Shown here piece by piece: positions 62,301 through 64,000 of a DNA stretch of 64,000 nt. Position 1 is the stretch's first letter. Each line of letters starts with the position of its first letter. The stretch comes from Fasciolopsis buskii (lineage: Eukaryota; Platyhelminthes; Trematoda; Plagiorchiida; Fasciolidae): NCBI GenBank assembly GCA_008360955.1, contig LUCM01003795.1:84744-148743 (forward strand), in the 5' to 3' direction. Both the position numbers and the translations under genes were made by a program. The notes beneath the pieces were generated by a model that was not told where the DNA came from, did no database searches, and was given only the letters and a program-made list of their open reading frames with translations.

Positions 62301-64000
62301 GGATTAATAATTTGGGAAAAGCGTCACCATAAGTCAAGAACTGACTACCAGTTATGTTGCATTAACAATCGATTGCAATTTGAGTTTATCTAAATGTGTT
62401 GTTCATGCCTTCATCAAAATAATAACTCAACATTCCATTAATCGTTTAGGTTTTGCTTCCAAACTGCCTCACCGGTTGCACTCTGCCATAATTGTGTTGA
62501 CTGAAAATACTTCATCAGACTGAGATCATGTGATTGGATTCATCTGTCAATCTTTTAACACACTACACGGCAATGCACCATCACGGAAACGTGCGGGAAC
62601 GTTTCGGGCAGAATTCCTACTGACCCGCGCCACCTACTCCACAAGGACCTCAATGCCCGTCATTCCATCTTGTCCGCACGCGAAATGATTCACGCATGTC
62701 TTTTCACCTATCGGGGCTCTACCCTCTGTTACCTTACCCTTGTCGACTATGAACTGACAAATAGTTTTAATGAGTCCCAATTCTGCCTGACCTCTTGGAT
62801 GTCCTCCATAATCAAAAAACTCCCTAACTGTTCCCATTTCTTTATAGCATCATACAACGATTGTTCTCTCTGATAATTCACGTATCATTGGCTATCTGGC
62901 CAAAGGGCTTTATAAAGAAAATACACGAACTGACCTGACAGTCATGTGTACTAAGAGGTACAAAAGACCTCAAACACATTTAAAAGGCAATCAATTCCGT
63001 GTCATCGCACTCAAGGTGTATTGTAAGTAGGACTGCTCATGATGCATCTCCACCTGGTCCTCATTAGCCAGTCTCCGAACGTTACAAAGTATGATCACAA
63101 AGGGGAAATGGATGCGCATTTCTGTCGCAGTTAGTAGGTGATGATATTACTACGCATCACCGAACTCCTGACGCAAAGGCACATTATAAGCGGCCCCAGA
63201 TACCCTGCGGATAGATTCATCCCTGTGAACGTGTATATCCGCGCAAAGGACAATAACTTTAAAGCTGCTCAGCTCAGGGAAGTCTCAAATGGCCGATGGA
63301 TGCTTGGTCACTGGACTGCGGACTTTAGTGAACAGGCTCTCTGTGATGTAACTTTAGGAGTCATGCACTTGGGTTTGCATACGTCTACTGGCCATATGGA
63401 AGCAAAGTTAACAATCACATGCAGATCAGGCGCAGTCGACCTTATGGTCATAGCGAGTCGGTAAGACAATTGATTTGCGTTGACGACTTTGAGAACACCG
63501 ATGGTTGATACGACCCATCAGAGTTCAAGCGTCCCGTGCAACCCATGGGCAAACAGCATACAGATCCTTTGTTCCGGTGCACACAAAACTAACCAGAAGA
63601 TTGTCGGGCTTACTTTGTATACCAAGATAACCAGCATGGTAATTTTAAACAAATTCAGCATTAATAAACTGTTATCTCAAGAACAAGCTGAAATTTTTAA
63701 GTATAAATGGAAATTTTATTAAAGTTGTTATCTCATCATTTCATGCACCAAAATGAAATGACTTTTCAGAAAAAAAGCAGGATGAATTGCAGAAAAATTA
63801 TGGAACACTGCTTACCTCAATGTCTTCTTTGTACTTGAGTAACGGTGCTTCCATGATATTTCGTAGCATAAAATTGTCTGATTCCACATCGAATTTGTGC
63901 CCCGTCAAAGCTTCCATTCGCTCCCAGTGCCGCAGCTGCATTGCTTTATTGGCCATCATCTCTAACAATGGACATGTCTCGTTGAAATCATCGATTGTCT
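2085..64000 (-). CDS. DNAH8: Axonemal outer-arm dynein heavy chain, DNAH5/DNAH8 type; 25 exons, partial at both ends
   Basis: Summary entry for the gene; the exons follow individually. The product is a motor ATPase that drives ciliary and flagellar beating from the outer dynein arm. The joined exons total 7,773 nt with no in-frame stop. They encode, in order, linker, AAA1 to AAA4, coiled-coil stalk with microtubule-binding domain, AAA5 and early AAA6. Four P-loops are visible: GPAGTGKTE (AAA1), GPSGAGKTK (AAA2), GEQGTAKT (AAA3) and GVGGSGKQS (AAA4). The family is about 4,500-4,700 residues long, so a bit over half is present. By recall the sequence matches DNAH8 slightly better than DNAH5 (for instance [17 protein letters not shown]), but an invertebrate copy may be the single counterpart of both. 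Introns are phase 0 at 17 junctions, phase 1 at 6 (including the donor of the last exon) and phase 2 at 2. Start and stop codons lie outside the window. Confidence 0.96.
2938..3101 (-). repeat. tRNA-derived SINE-like element, family 2
   Basis: On the minus strand: head ggcggtggtcaaacggatt (A box-like), a B-box region near gcgggttctaattc, then ccgctggtcaacttcttcac, tggcagtcctctgctggccg, the end cccccttcctgaaaattgat, and an AT-rich tail. The same order recurs at 7449-7621 and 49243-49410 with high identity by eye. It lies in the same orientation as the dynein gene. Confidence 0.8.
3480..3780 (+). repeat. tRNA-derived SINE-like element, family 1, full length
   Basis: Begins gagaagtcatctatcagt. 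About 115 nt later comes a tRNA-like stretch (gcccggtggcgtaatagcta, then cgggttcgcgtccc). The body runs from gcggtggatatacactgctg to the terminal taatttcatg. The order and content equal the minus-strand copy at 370-674. The tRNA-like part resembles arginine-type tRNA (taatggctaaggcgtt) but no complete cloverleaf forms. Confidence 0.75.
3967..4106 (-). CDS. DNAH8: Dynein heavy chain exon 24: AAA6 entry (short exon)
   Basis: 140 nt: two bases complete Gly, then 46 codons, ending in phase 0. It reads [20 protein letters not shown] and [20 protein letters not shown], ending AANDR. The [18 protein letters not shown] block is a strong family match. Acceptor ctctcag|GTGGTG, donor CGA|gtaagt. Confidence 0.94.
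4107..6023 (-). other. Intron 23-24 (1,917 nt)
   Basis: No recognisable gene or repeat. Short open frames in it (4417-4659, 5432-5665) have no protein-like motifs. Confidence 0.7.
6024..6573 (-). CDS. DNAH8: Dynein heavy chain exon 23: AAA5-AAA6 buttress region
   Basis: 550 nt, the longest exon here, phase 0 in and phase 1 out. It begins [20 protein letters not shown], a helical segment that by family knowledge forms part of the buttress/strut next to AAA5. It continues [40 protein letters not shown] and [20 protein letters not shown]. Acceptor cactatag|GAACTA. The donor AAAG|gttaat is weak, and without splicing the frame stops at the next codon. Confidence 0.96.
7449..7621 (-). repeat. tRNA-derived SINE-like element, family 2, best-preserved copy
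   Basis: On the minus strand it has the A box tggccaaacgg and B box gggttcgaattctc, spaced as in a tRNA. The family body follows (cgccggtcaactccttcac, ctctgctggccgcggccc), ending cttcctgaaaattgatgtac and a tail containing ttgtttgattgataaagg. The B box departs only slightly from the pol III consensus, so this copy may be the youngest in the window. Confidence 0.82.
8405..8606 (-). repeat. tRNA-related repeat, family 3 (probable SINE)
   Basis: On the minus strand a tRNA-like head (ccggcagtggtaaccaaaag, then gagttcgaatcccc as B box) is followed by a body through cgcttggtggcggatggc-type sequence to tctccctccgtgtagtgggc. The last 65 nt weakly resemble 38270-38343. Family status rests on that resemblance and on the B box. 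Confidence 0.45.
8724..9062 (-). CDS. DNAH8: Dynein heavy chain exon 22: AAA5 C-half
   Basis: 113 codons, phase 0 at both ends (acceptor tccatag|ATCACA, donor CGG|gtaagg). It starts [19 protein letters not shown], then [38 protein letters not shown] and [20 protein letters not shown]. It ends [20 protein letters not shown]. It is separated from exon 21 by the longest intron of the window. Confidence 0.97.
10245..10373 (+). repeat. Degenerate family 2 SINE copy
   Basis: Order preserved: accaagtgatcaaacgatcg head, acgggttctaatcctaccac B-box region, gtcgatcaacttctgcgctt, then cttcctgaag. Many substitutions relative to 7449-7621. Confidence 0.55.
11096..11206 (-). repeat. Degenerate family 2 SINE copy
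   Basis: Plus-strand text runs agggcagcagccaatacagg, attggcgaagttgaccgacg, gtagaattcaaaccagcgac and fits the reverse complement of family 2, lacking the 3' tail. Confidence 0.6.
12860..13110 (-). pseudogene. Unidentified protein-like decayed fragment
   Basis: One minus-strand frame reads like real protein: [20 protein letters not shown], then AGHLS, a stop codon, and [40 protein letters not shown], ending at a TAG. I do not recognise the family. The internal stop and lack of splice context suggest a decayed mobile element or retrocopy. It could also be chance, since two other frames here are open as well. Confidence 0.3.
15828..15858. repeat. GT dinucleotide microsatellite
   Basis: Ten uninterrupted GT units, then aca, then four more TG units. 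Confidence 0.9.
16828..17022 (-). CDS. DNAH8: Dynein heavy chain exon 21: AAA5
   Basis: 65 codons, phase 0 at both ends. It begins [18 protein letters not shown] and contains [20 protein letters not shown] and [20 protein letters not shown], ending NELQ. The donor is CAG|gtaaca. The acceptor ggaacgccaaag|GAC has an unusually purine-rich approach. It is chosen because the length and sequence then match the family exactly (…[13 protein letters not shown]…). Confidence 0.92.
17023..17777 (-). other. Intron 20-21 (755 nt)
   Basis: No recognisable repeat or gene. Confidence 0.7.
17778..17962 (-). CDS. DNAH8: Dynein heavy chain exon 20: end of coiled coil 2, start of AAA5
   Basis: 185 nt: two bases complete Gly, then 61 codons with no start codon requirement, so it is easily missed by ORF scanning. 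It reads [40 protein letters not shown] and [15 protein letters not shown]. The [19 protein letters not shown] block is diagnostic for the start of AAA5. Acceptor ctcttag|GCGAAC, donor GAG|gtactc. Confidence 0.95.
20245..20341 (-). repeat. Hairpin-family repeat, truncated copy (hairpin missing)
   Basis: Plus-strand text gtaaggagtgtatcgaaaaa, then ttttaattatgaatgatata and atgttagtaacagcgttgtt matches the reverse complement of 60737-60892. It breaks off before the hairpin segment. Confidence 0.65.
20682..20790 (+). repeat. Hairpin-family repeat with conserved stem-loop
   Basis: Contains catttgattgtaaaacttg, then the imperfect stem ACTACC / GGCAGT around cac, flanked by cttgagaaag and cgaaacgttgg. 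Then come cattacatctaccaacaatg and ttattaacactatatcattc. It is inverted relative to the copy 340 nt away. Confidence 0.65.
21880..23005 (-). pseudogene. RTE-like LINE reverse transcriptase fragment, long, decayed
   Basis: From right to left the minus strand shows [72 protein letters not shown], a thumb/palm segment with RVRAYGNVS and LLFNFVIEM, then [15 protein letters not shown] (catalytic box intact). Beyond it are [17 protein letters not shown], and remnants of the C-terminal region near [11 protein letters not shown]. Several frameshifts and stops interrupt it. It is nearly the whole RT domain, in the same orientation as the dynein gene and non-functional. Confidence 0.88.
23508..23718 (-). 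CDS. DNAH8: Dynein heavy chain exon 19: stalk coiled coil 2
   Basis: 211 nt, phase 0 in and phase 1 out. It encodes [40 protein letters not shown] and [19 protein letters not shown]. This charged heptad helix is the descending strand of the stalk that returns to AAA5. Acceptor tttag|GCTATG, donor GCAG|gtattc. Confidence 0.96.
23719..25141 (-). other. Intron 18-19 (1,423 nt)
   Basis: Only a short tandem repeat at 24781-24810 is recognisable. Confidence 0.7.
24781..24810. repeat. Short tandem repeat, 11-bp unit
   Basis: atatcgattga repeated 2.7 times without mismatch. Confidence 0.85.
25142..25309 (-). CDS. DNAH8: Dynein heavy chain exon 18: microtubule-binding domain C-half
   Basis: 56 codons, phase 0 at both ends. 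It begins [20 protein letters not shown] and contains the hallmark [20 protein letters not shown], ending with NKEVLPLK. Acceptor cgtag|GATTCG. The donor is AAA|gtgtgt; other GT dinucleotides follow within four bases, but only this one keeps the frame and the expected LPLK|A-L-VQENR join. Confidence 0.95.
25310..27118 (-). other. Intron 17-18 (1,809 nt)
   Basis: Nothing recognisable on either strand. It splits the microtubule-binding domain coding sequence. Confidence 0.7.
27119..27306 (-). CDS. DNAH8: Dynein heavy chain exon 17: stalk tip, microtubule-binding domain N-half
   Basis: 188 nt: two bases finishing Val, then 62 codons, ending in phase 0. It reads [40 protein letters not shown] and [20 protein letters not shown]. 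The [12 protein letters not shown] block is where coiled coil 1 enters the microtubule-binding domain. Acceptor tttccag|TACGTA, donor AAG|gtatct. A 714-nt open frame on the opposite strand overlaps it but has no protein-like features. Confidence 0.96.
28291..28365 (-). repeat. Family 4 repeat (tRNA-related), body with hairpin
   Basis: Aligns by eye for about 65 nt with the reverse complement of 57500-57566: tatcacctcgactggtgatg against catcacctccactggtgatg, then gatctaaagtccaagctcag. The stem ATCACC/GGTGAT is retained in both while the 6-nt loop differs. Confidence 0.6.
28935..28990 (-). repeat. tRNA-like fragment of a SINE
   Basis: On the minus strand ccaccagtggttgagcgctt resembles an A box and catcccgggtgcaatacta a decayed B box. 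It could be a remnant of family 1 (shared cccggg…acgatcgtgag) or of another tRNA-derived family. Confidence 0.35.
29559..30024 (-). CDS. DNAH8: Dynein heavy chain exon 16: AAA4 end and stalk coiled coil 1
   Basis: 466 nt, phase 0 in and phase 1 out. It opens [20 protein letters not shown] and [15 protein letters not shown], then turns into a long heptad-rich helix. That helix runs from [20 protein letters not shown] through [19 protein letters not shown] to [19 protein letters not shown]. It is the ascending strand of the antiparallel stalk that carries the microtubule-binding tip. Acceptor gttatag|GATCTG, donor ACAG|gtatgt. Confidence 0.97.
30025..30118 (-). other. Intron 15-16 (94 nt, shortest)
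   Basis: CAA|gtaagt … gttatag|GAT. A minimal intron, far below the size of its neighbours, with an A-rich interior on the plus strand (T-rich in the transcript). Confidence 0.9.
30119..30626 (-). CDS. DNAH8: Dynein heavy chain exon 15: AAA4 core
   Basis: 508 nt. One base completes Arg, then [19 protein letters not shown]. The AAA4 Walker B is [20 protein letters not shown]. Later blocks are [36 protein letters not shown] and [20 protein letters not shown]. Acceptor caatag|ATCTTA, donor CAA|gtaagt. It is separated from the next exon by only 94 nt. Confidence 0.97.
30627..34365 (-). other. Intron 14-15 (3,739 nt)
   Basis: I see no recognisable coding remnant, tRNA-like sequence or tandem repeat in this interval. 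Confidence 0.6.
34366..34759 (-). CDS. DNAH8: Dynein heavy chain exon 14: AAA4 start and P-loop
   Basis: 394 nt, phase 1 in and phase 2 out. A variable stretch ([16 protein letters not shown]) precedes [20 protein letters not shown] and [20 protein letters not shown]. The AAA4 Walker A reads [20 protein letters not shown]. Acceptor gttag|GTACC, donor CTCTCG|gtaagt. The P-loop of AAA4 has the family-typical GVGGSGKQS form. Confidence 0.96.
34760..36245 (-). other. Intron 13-14 (1,486 nt)
   Basis: Contains an AC microsatellite (35735-35752) and a 25-nt sequence shared with intron 19-20 (about 35209-35233). Otherwise nothing recognisable. Confidence 0.7.
35735..35752. repeat. AC dinucleotide microsatellite
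   Basis: Nine uninterrupted AC units. Confidence 0.9.
36246..36693 (-). CDS. DNAH8: Dynein heavy chain exon 13: AAA3 C-terminal half
   Basis: 448 nt, entering in phase 0 and leaving in phase 1. It begins [18 protein letters not shown] with the HPGGGRND hallmark and continues [20 protein letters not shown]. It includes [20 protein letters not shown] and the WQGML block, and ends [19 protein letters not shown]. Acceptor ctgcag|TTGATG, donor ATCG|gttagt. Confidence 0.96.
36694..38847 (-). other. Intron 12-13 (2,154 nt)
   Basis: Contains a hairpin-family fragment (38684-38752) and a weak family 3 resemblance at 38270-38343. A B-box-like gagttcgattcc lies near 38562. The first 1.5 kb shows nothing. 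Confidence 0.65.
38684..38752 (-). repeat. Hairpin-family repeat, short degenerate copy
   Basis: aatcatgaatgatataatgt, then ataacacagcgttggtggta and gatgtgaaccgttgg, the same order as 60779-60845. Confidence 0.55.
38848..39174 (-). CDS. DNAH8: Dynein heavy chain exon 12: AAA3 core
   Basis: 109 codons, phase 0 at both ends (acceptor ttttag|GGTACG, donor CAA|gtcagt). The product starts [18 protein letters not shown], completing the AAA3 P-loop. It goes on with [20 protein letters not shown] and Walker [21 protein letters not shown], and ends [15 protein letters not shown]3 is the regulatory nucleotide site of dynein; its Walker residues are intact. Confidence 0.97.
39175..42123 (-). other. Intron 11-12 (2,949 nt), splitting the AAA3 P-loop
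   Basis: Only a CT-rich simple sequence (39238-39270) is recognisable. A plus-strand open frame at 41102-41413 has no motif I can assign. Confidence 0.7.
39238..39270. repeat. CT-rich simple sequence
   Basis: Interrupted tct/ctc runs about 33 nt long. On the transcript strand it is GA-rich and lies 65-95 nt upstream of the donor-distal side of exon 12, so it is not its polypyrimidine tract. Confidence 0.75.
42124..42543 (-). CDS. DNAH8: Dynein heavy chain exon 11: AAA2-AAA3 link and first half of AAA3 P-loop
   Basis: 140 codons, phase 0 at both ends (acceptor gttatag|GCTTTG, donor CAG|gtaagt). It begins [18 protein letters not shown]. It includes [20 protein letters not shown], a variable loop, then [20 protein letters not shown] and LIGEQ at the 3' edge. 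The exon ends inside the AAA3 Walker A motif; GTAKT is supplied by the next exon. Confidence 0.96.
42544..44266 (-). other. Intron 10-11 (1,723 nt)
   Basis: No gene. A B-box-like gggttcgagtc near 43892 hints at a further tRNA-related fragment, too weak to call. Confidence 0.6.
44267..44379 (-). CDS. DNAH8: Dynein heavy chain exon 10: end of AAA2 (short exon)
   Basis: 113 nt. Two bases complete a Gly codon, then 37 codons read [17 protein letters not shown] ... [15 protein letters not shown]. This aligns by eye with the W/F-LKKRS...YRF...NL-KM segment of DNAH5/DNAH8 and fills the gap between exon 9 and exon 11. Acceptor atacag|GATGG, donor GAG|gtaaat, ending in phase 0. The exon is less conserved than its neighbours but frame and position both fit. 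Confidence 0.9.
44380..45590 (-). other. Intron 9-10 (1,211 nt), GC-AG type
   Basis: 5' end gcaaga and 3' end atacag on the minus strand. Inside lie a partial family 4 fragment near 44955-44990 and an att/act triplet-rich stretch near 45450-45485. Confidence 0.75.
45591..46134 (-). CDS. DNAH8: Dynein heavy chain exon 9: AAA2 core
   Basis: 544 nt, the second longest exon here. It begins [20 protein letters not shown]. It contains the AAA2 P-loop [36 protein letters not shown], the Walker B-like [20 protein letters not shown] and [23 protein letters not shown]2 normally binds ATP structurally. The acceptor is gttaag|GTGGAT with a modest pyrimidine tract. The reading frame closes soon after WEPILKG, and the only plausible donor is AAAG|gcaaga, a GC donor in phase 1. 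Confidence 0.95.
46135..48140 (-). other. Intron 8-9 (2,006 nt)
   Basis: Largely occupied by the LINE fragment 47050-47955. Nothing recognisable in 46135-47049. Confidence 0.8.
47050..47955 (-). pseudogene. RTE-like LINE, RT C-terminal part and 3' end, decayed
   Basis: Minus-strand frames give [14 protein letters not shown], a mutated catalytic box (LDCVDDVVC where YADD is expected), [35 protein letters not shown] and [19 protein letters not shown]. After a frameshift come [39 protein letters not shown] and [11 protein letters not shown]. The final [11 protein letters not shown]…[13 protein letters not shown] segment is in yet another frame and ends near 47050. The changed catalytic site and frameshifts make it inactive. 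Confidence 0.88.
48141..48383 (-). CDS. DNAH8: Dynein heavy chain exon 8: AAA1 to AAA2 connection
   Basis: 81 codons, phase 0 at both ends. The acceptor is ttttcag|GTCCAT and the donor ACAG|gttttg is weaker than average. It reads [18 protein letters not shown], then [19 protein letters not shown] and [18 protein letters not shown]. This is the family-typical AAA1 small-subdomain segment leading to AAA2. Confidence 0.95.
49243..49410 (+). repeat. tRNA-derived SINE-like element, family 2
   Basis: Plus strand: gccggcggtggccaagcgaa (A box), gtcgcgggttcggatcctcc (B box), ggtcaacttccccacttggc, ctctgctggccgcggccccc, cttcctgaaaagataatg, then the tail ending aaggaagtaaatga. It runs antisense to the dynein gene. 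Confidence 0.82.
49726..49755. repeat. GT-rich microsatellite
   Basis: tg/gt units with single interruptions (a at about 49737, tt at 49750). Confidence 0.85.
49876..50070 (-). CDS. DNAH8: Dynein heavy chain exon 7: AAA1 sensor region
   Basis: 65 codons, phase 0 at both ends (acceptor actccag|AATCCC, donor CAG|gtaagc). The product starts [20 protein letters not shown], the sensor I/NPGYAGR block that follows Walker B in AAA1. It continues with [17 protein letters not shown] and ends [16 protein letters not shown]. The intron falls directly between FLTM and NPGYAGR. Confidence 0.96.
50071..51416 (-). other. Intron 6-7 (1,346 nt)
   Basis: No gene recognised. A tRNA-like sequence at about 50803-50868 has a B box on the minus strand (ctggttcgatccca) but no consistent T stem, so it is not called as a tRNA. 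Confidence 0.6.
51417..51783 (-). CDS. DNAH8: Dynein heavy chain exon 6: AAA1 catalytic core (Walker A and B)
   Basis: 367 nt. One base completes the split Arg codon, then 122 codons follow. This exon holds the main ATPase site of the motor: Walker [17 protein letters not shown] and Walker [17 protein letters not shown], whose Asp-Glu pair is intact. [20 protein letters not shown] follows as the sensor I approach. Acceptor cttccag|TTGTTA, donor ATG|gtaatt. All key catalytic residues are present, so the AAA1 site looks functional. Confidence 0.97.
51784..55909 (-). other. Intron 5-6 (4,126 nt)
   Basis: One tRNA-like head at 54501-54575. The remaining about 4 kb is AT-rich and unassigned. Confidence 0.65.
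54501..54575 (+). repeat. tRNA-like SINE head
   Basis: ggagccagctcggatggctg continues agtggttaacacg, a good A box (tggctgagtgg) of serine/leucine style. It is followed by tatccgggttctaggctagg as a decayed B box. No cloverleaf; probably the head of a SINE whose body I cannot delimit. Confidence 0.45.
55910..56082 (-). CDS. DNAH8: Dynein heavy chain exon 5: linker to AAA1 junction
   Basis: 173 nt. It opens in phase 0 with [20 protein letters not shown] and ends ...[16 protein letters not shown] with the arginine codon split after CG (phase 2). The acceptor is tttcag|GTCACT and the donor is CG|gtaggt. The FEWLKQ-RFYF and [18 protein letters not shown] blocks mark entry into the first AAA module. 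Confidence 0.95.
57034..57190. repeat. Family 1 SINE remnant, minus head joined to plus body
   Basis: 57050-57100 matches the reverse complement of the family 1 tRNA-like head (cccgggatgtacgattgtga). 57112-57190 matches the plus-strand body (gattcctgatgattgctaac, aaatgaaacggttttacac). This is the same head-to-head layout as 370-830, more decayed. Confidence 0.5.
57264..57447 (+). repeat. Family 1 SINE copy lacking the 5' extension
   Basis: Begins cccggttagcctaatggcta and aggcgtttgactcacaatcg, then the body cggtgaatatacactgccgg and cttaatagaaacgaaagtg, with the tail atggtgaataactttacg. It starts directly at the tRNA-like part, unlike 370-674 and 3480-3780. Confidence 0.7.
57472..57600 (+). 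repeat. Family 4 SINE-like element with tRNA-like head and hairpin
   Basis: The head gttggtcgtagctcaaattg (A box) and the B-box position cttggggtttagatca precede the perfect stem CATCACC-AGTGGA-GGTGATG at 57546-57565. The second copy is at 28291-28365. Confidence 0.55.
58173..58535 (-). CDS. DNAH8: Dynein heavy chain exon 4: C-terminal linker
   Basis: 121 codons, phase 0 at both ends (acceptor ccccag|GGTAAC, donor CTA|gtaagt). It begins [20 protein letters not shown] and contains [20 protein letters not shown] and [16 protein letters not shown], the end of the linker before AAA1. Residues after the first turn ([16 protein letters not shown]) are more divergent than the neighbouring linker exons. 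Confidence 0.95.
58536..59244 (-). other. Intron 3-4 (709 nt)
   Basis: No recognisable repeat or gene. Confidence 0.7.
59245..59640 (-). CDS. DNAH8: Dynein heavy chain exon 3: linker
   Basis: 132 codons, phase 0 at both ends, with acceptor catgcag|GAAGCC and donor CAG|gtaagc. The product starts [20 protein letters not shown] and carries [18 protein letters not shown] and [18 protein letters not shown], the best-conserved stretch of the linker. The intron to exon 2 is only 502 nt. Confidence 0.96.
59641..60142 (-). other. Intron 2-3 (502 nt)
   Basis: No recognisable repeat or gene. Confidence 0.7.
60143..60496 (-). CDS. DNAH8: Dynein heavy chain exon 2: linker
   Basis: 118 codons, phase 0 at both ends. 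The acceptor is ttttcag|GATATT and the donor is CAA|gtatgt. The product begins [20 protein letters not shown] and contains [14 protein letters not shown] and [20 protein letters not shown], both strongly conserved in the DHC_N2 linker of all axonemal heavy chains. It continues the previous exon without gap or overlap against the remembered DNAH5/DNAH8 sequence (…KEDIE|DICVS…). Confidence 0.96.
60737..60892 (-). repeat. Hairpin-family repeat, fullest copy
   Basis: Minus strand: catttgattgtaaaacttg, ccttgagaaagactggccac, ggtagtcgaaacgttggcac, attacatctaccaacagcgt, tgtgttattaacattatatc, attcacaattaaagccaatg, and the end near cgatacactccttacgtcac. About 155 nt join the segments seen separately at 20245-20341, 20682-20790 and 38684-38752. 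Confidence 0.7.
61246..61360 (-). repeat. Degenerate family 2 SINE copy
   Basis: Minus strand: accggcggtggtcacataat, tgtgagttcgatctctccaa (B box), gttcatcttccccaatggtt, cccgtctgttggctgtgatc; the order matches 7449-7621 with many changes. Confidence 0.55.
63816..64000 (-). CDS. DNAH8: Dynein heavy chain exon 1 of 25 in window: linker region (5' cut by window edge)
   Basis: The exon runs off the right edge with two bases of a split codon, then 61 codons beginning [20 protein letters not shown]. It ends in ...[11 protein letters not shown]. This is the DHC_N2 linker signature (CPLLE, followed by an alternating charged helix), which forms the mechanical lever that swings across the AAA ring. The donor is GAG|gtaag (phase 0) at 63815. 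The upstream acceptor is not in the window, so the true 5' boundary is unknown. Confidence 0.93.

Larger units (their letters stand above)
60497..63815 (-). other. Intron 1-2 (3,319 nt)
   Basis: Contains the fullest hairpin-family repeat (60737-60892) and a degenerate family 2 SINE (61246-61360). A 108-codon plus-strand open frame at 63138-63464 and a minus-strand one at 62634-62837 have no motif I recognise and are not called as genes. Confidence 0.7.

Noticed and set aside
63138..63464. 108-codon open frame on the plus strand
   Set aside because: Open length is within chance for intronic DNA of this size and I recognise no motif; a database search would decide.
1..64000. CRISPR array, phage or bacterial operon content
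   Set aside because: No regularly spaced direct repeats, no Shine-Dalgarno-led adjacent frames, and the only long coding signal is a spliced animal gene.

Overview
The window is metazoan nuclear DNA of moderate GC. It is dominated by one large intron-rich gene on the minus strand. The gene structure, RTE-type LINE remnants and tRNA-derived SINEs suggest a flatworm, most likely a digenean fluke other than a schistosome. That placement is inference and no species can be named. No bacterial operon, viral genome, CRISPR array or canonical tRNA/rRNA gene was seen.

The gene encodes an axonemal outer-arm dynein heavy chain of the DNAH5/DNAH8 (gamma) type. I could place 25 consecutive coding exons between 64000 and 2085. 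All 24 splice junctions keep one reading frame, giving 2,590 whole codons with no internal stop. Reading from right to left, the exons encode the linker (63816-56000), AAA1 (56000-49876), AAA2 (48383-42500), AAA3 (42200-36246), AAA4 (34759-29900), stalk coiled coil 1 (29950-29559), the microtubule-binding domain (27306-25142), coiled coil 2 (23718-23508 and the start of the next exon), AAA5 (17962-8724) and the first part of AAA6 (6573-2085). Both ends are missing: the N-terminal tail lies beyond 64000, and the rest of AAA6 and the C-terminal domain lie beyond position 1. Promoter, UTRs and poly(A) site are therefore outside the window.

Introns range from 94 nt to 7.8 kb and hold most of the sequence. 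They contain three decayed RTE-like LINE fragments (1631-1940, 21880-23005, 47050-47955), at least four families of tRNA-derived SINE-like repeats, a hairpin-bearing repeat family with four copies, and short microsatellites. The most unusual items are a fold-back pair of SINEs flanked by a 12-bp direct repeat (358-862), a probable GC-AG intron (45590-44380), the AAA3 P-loop being split by an intron, and the hairpin repeat with a conserved CGAAACGTTG flank. I found no convincing second gene nested in the introns.
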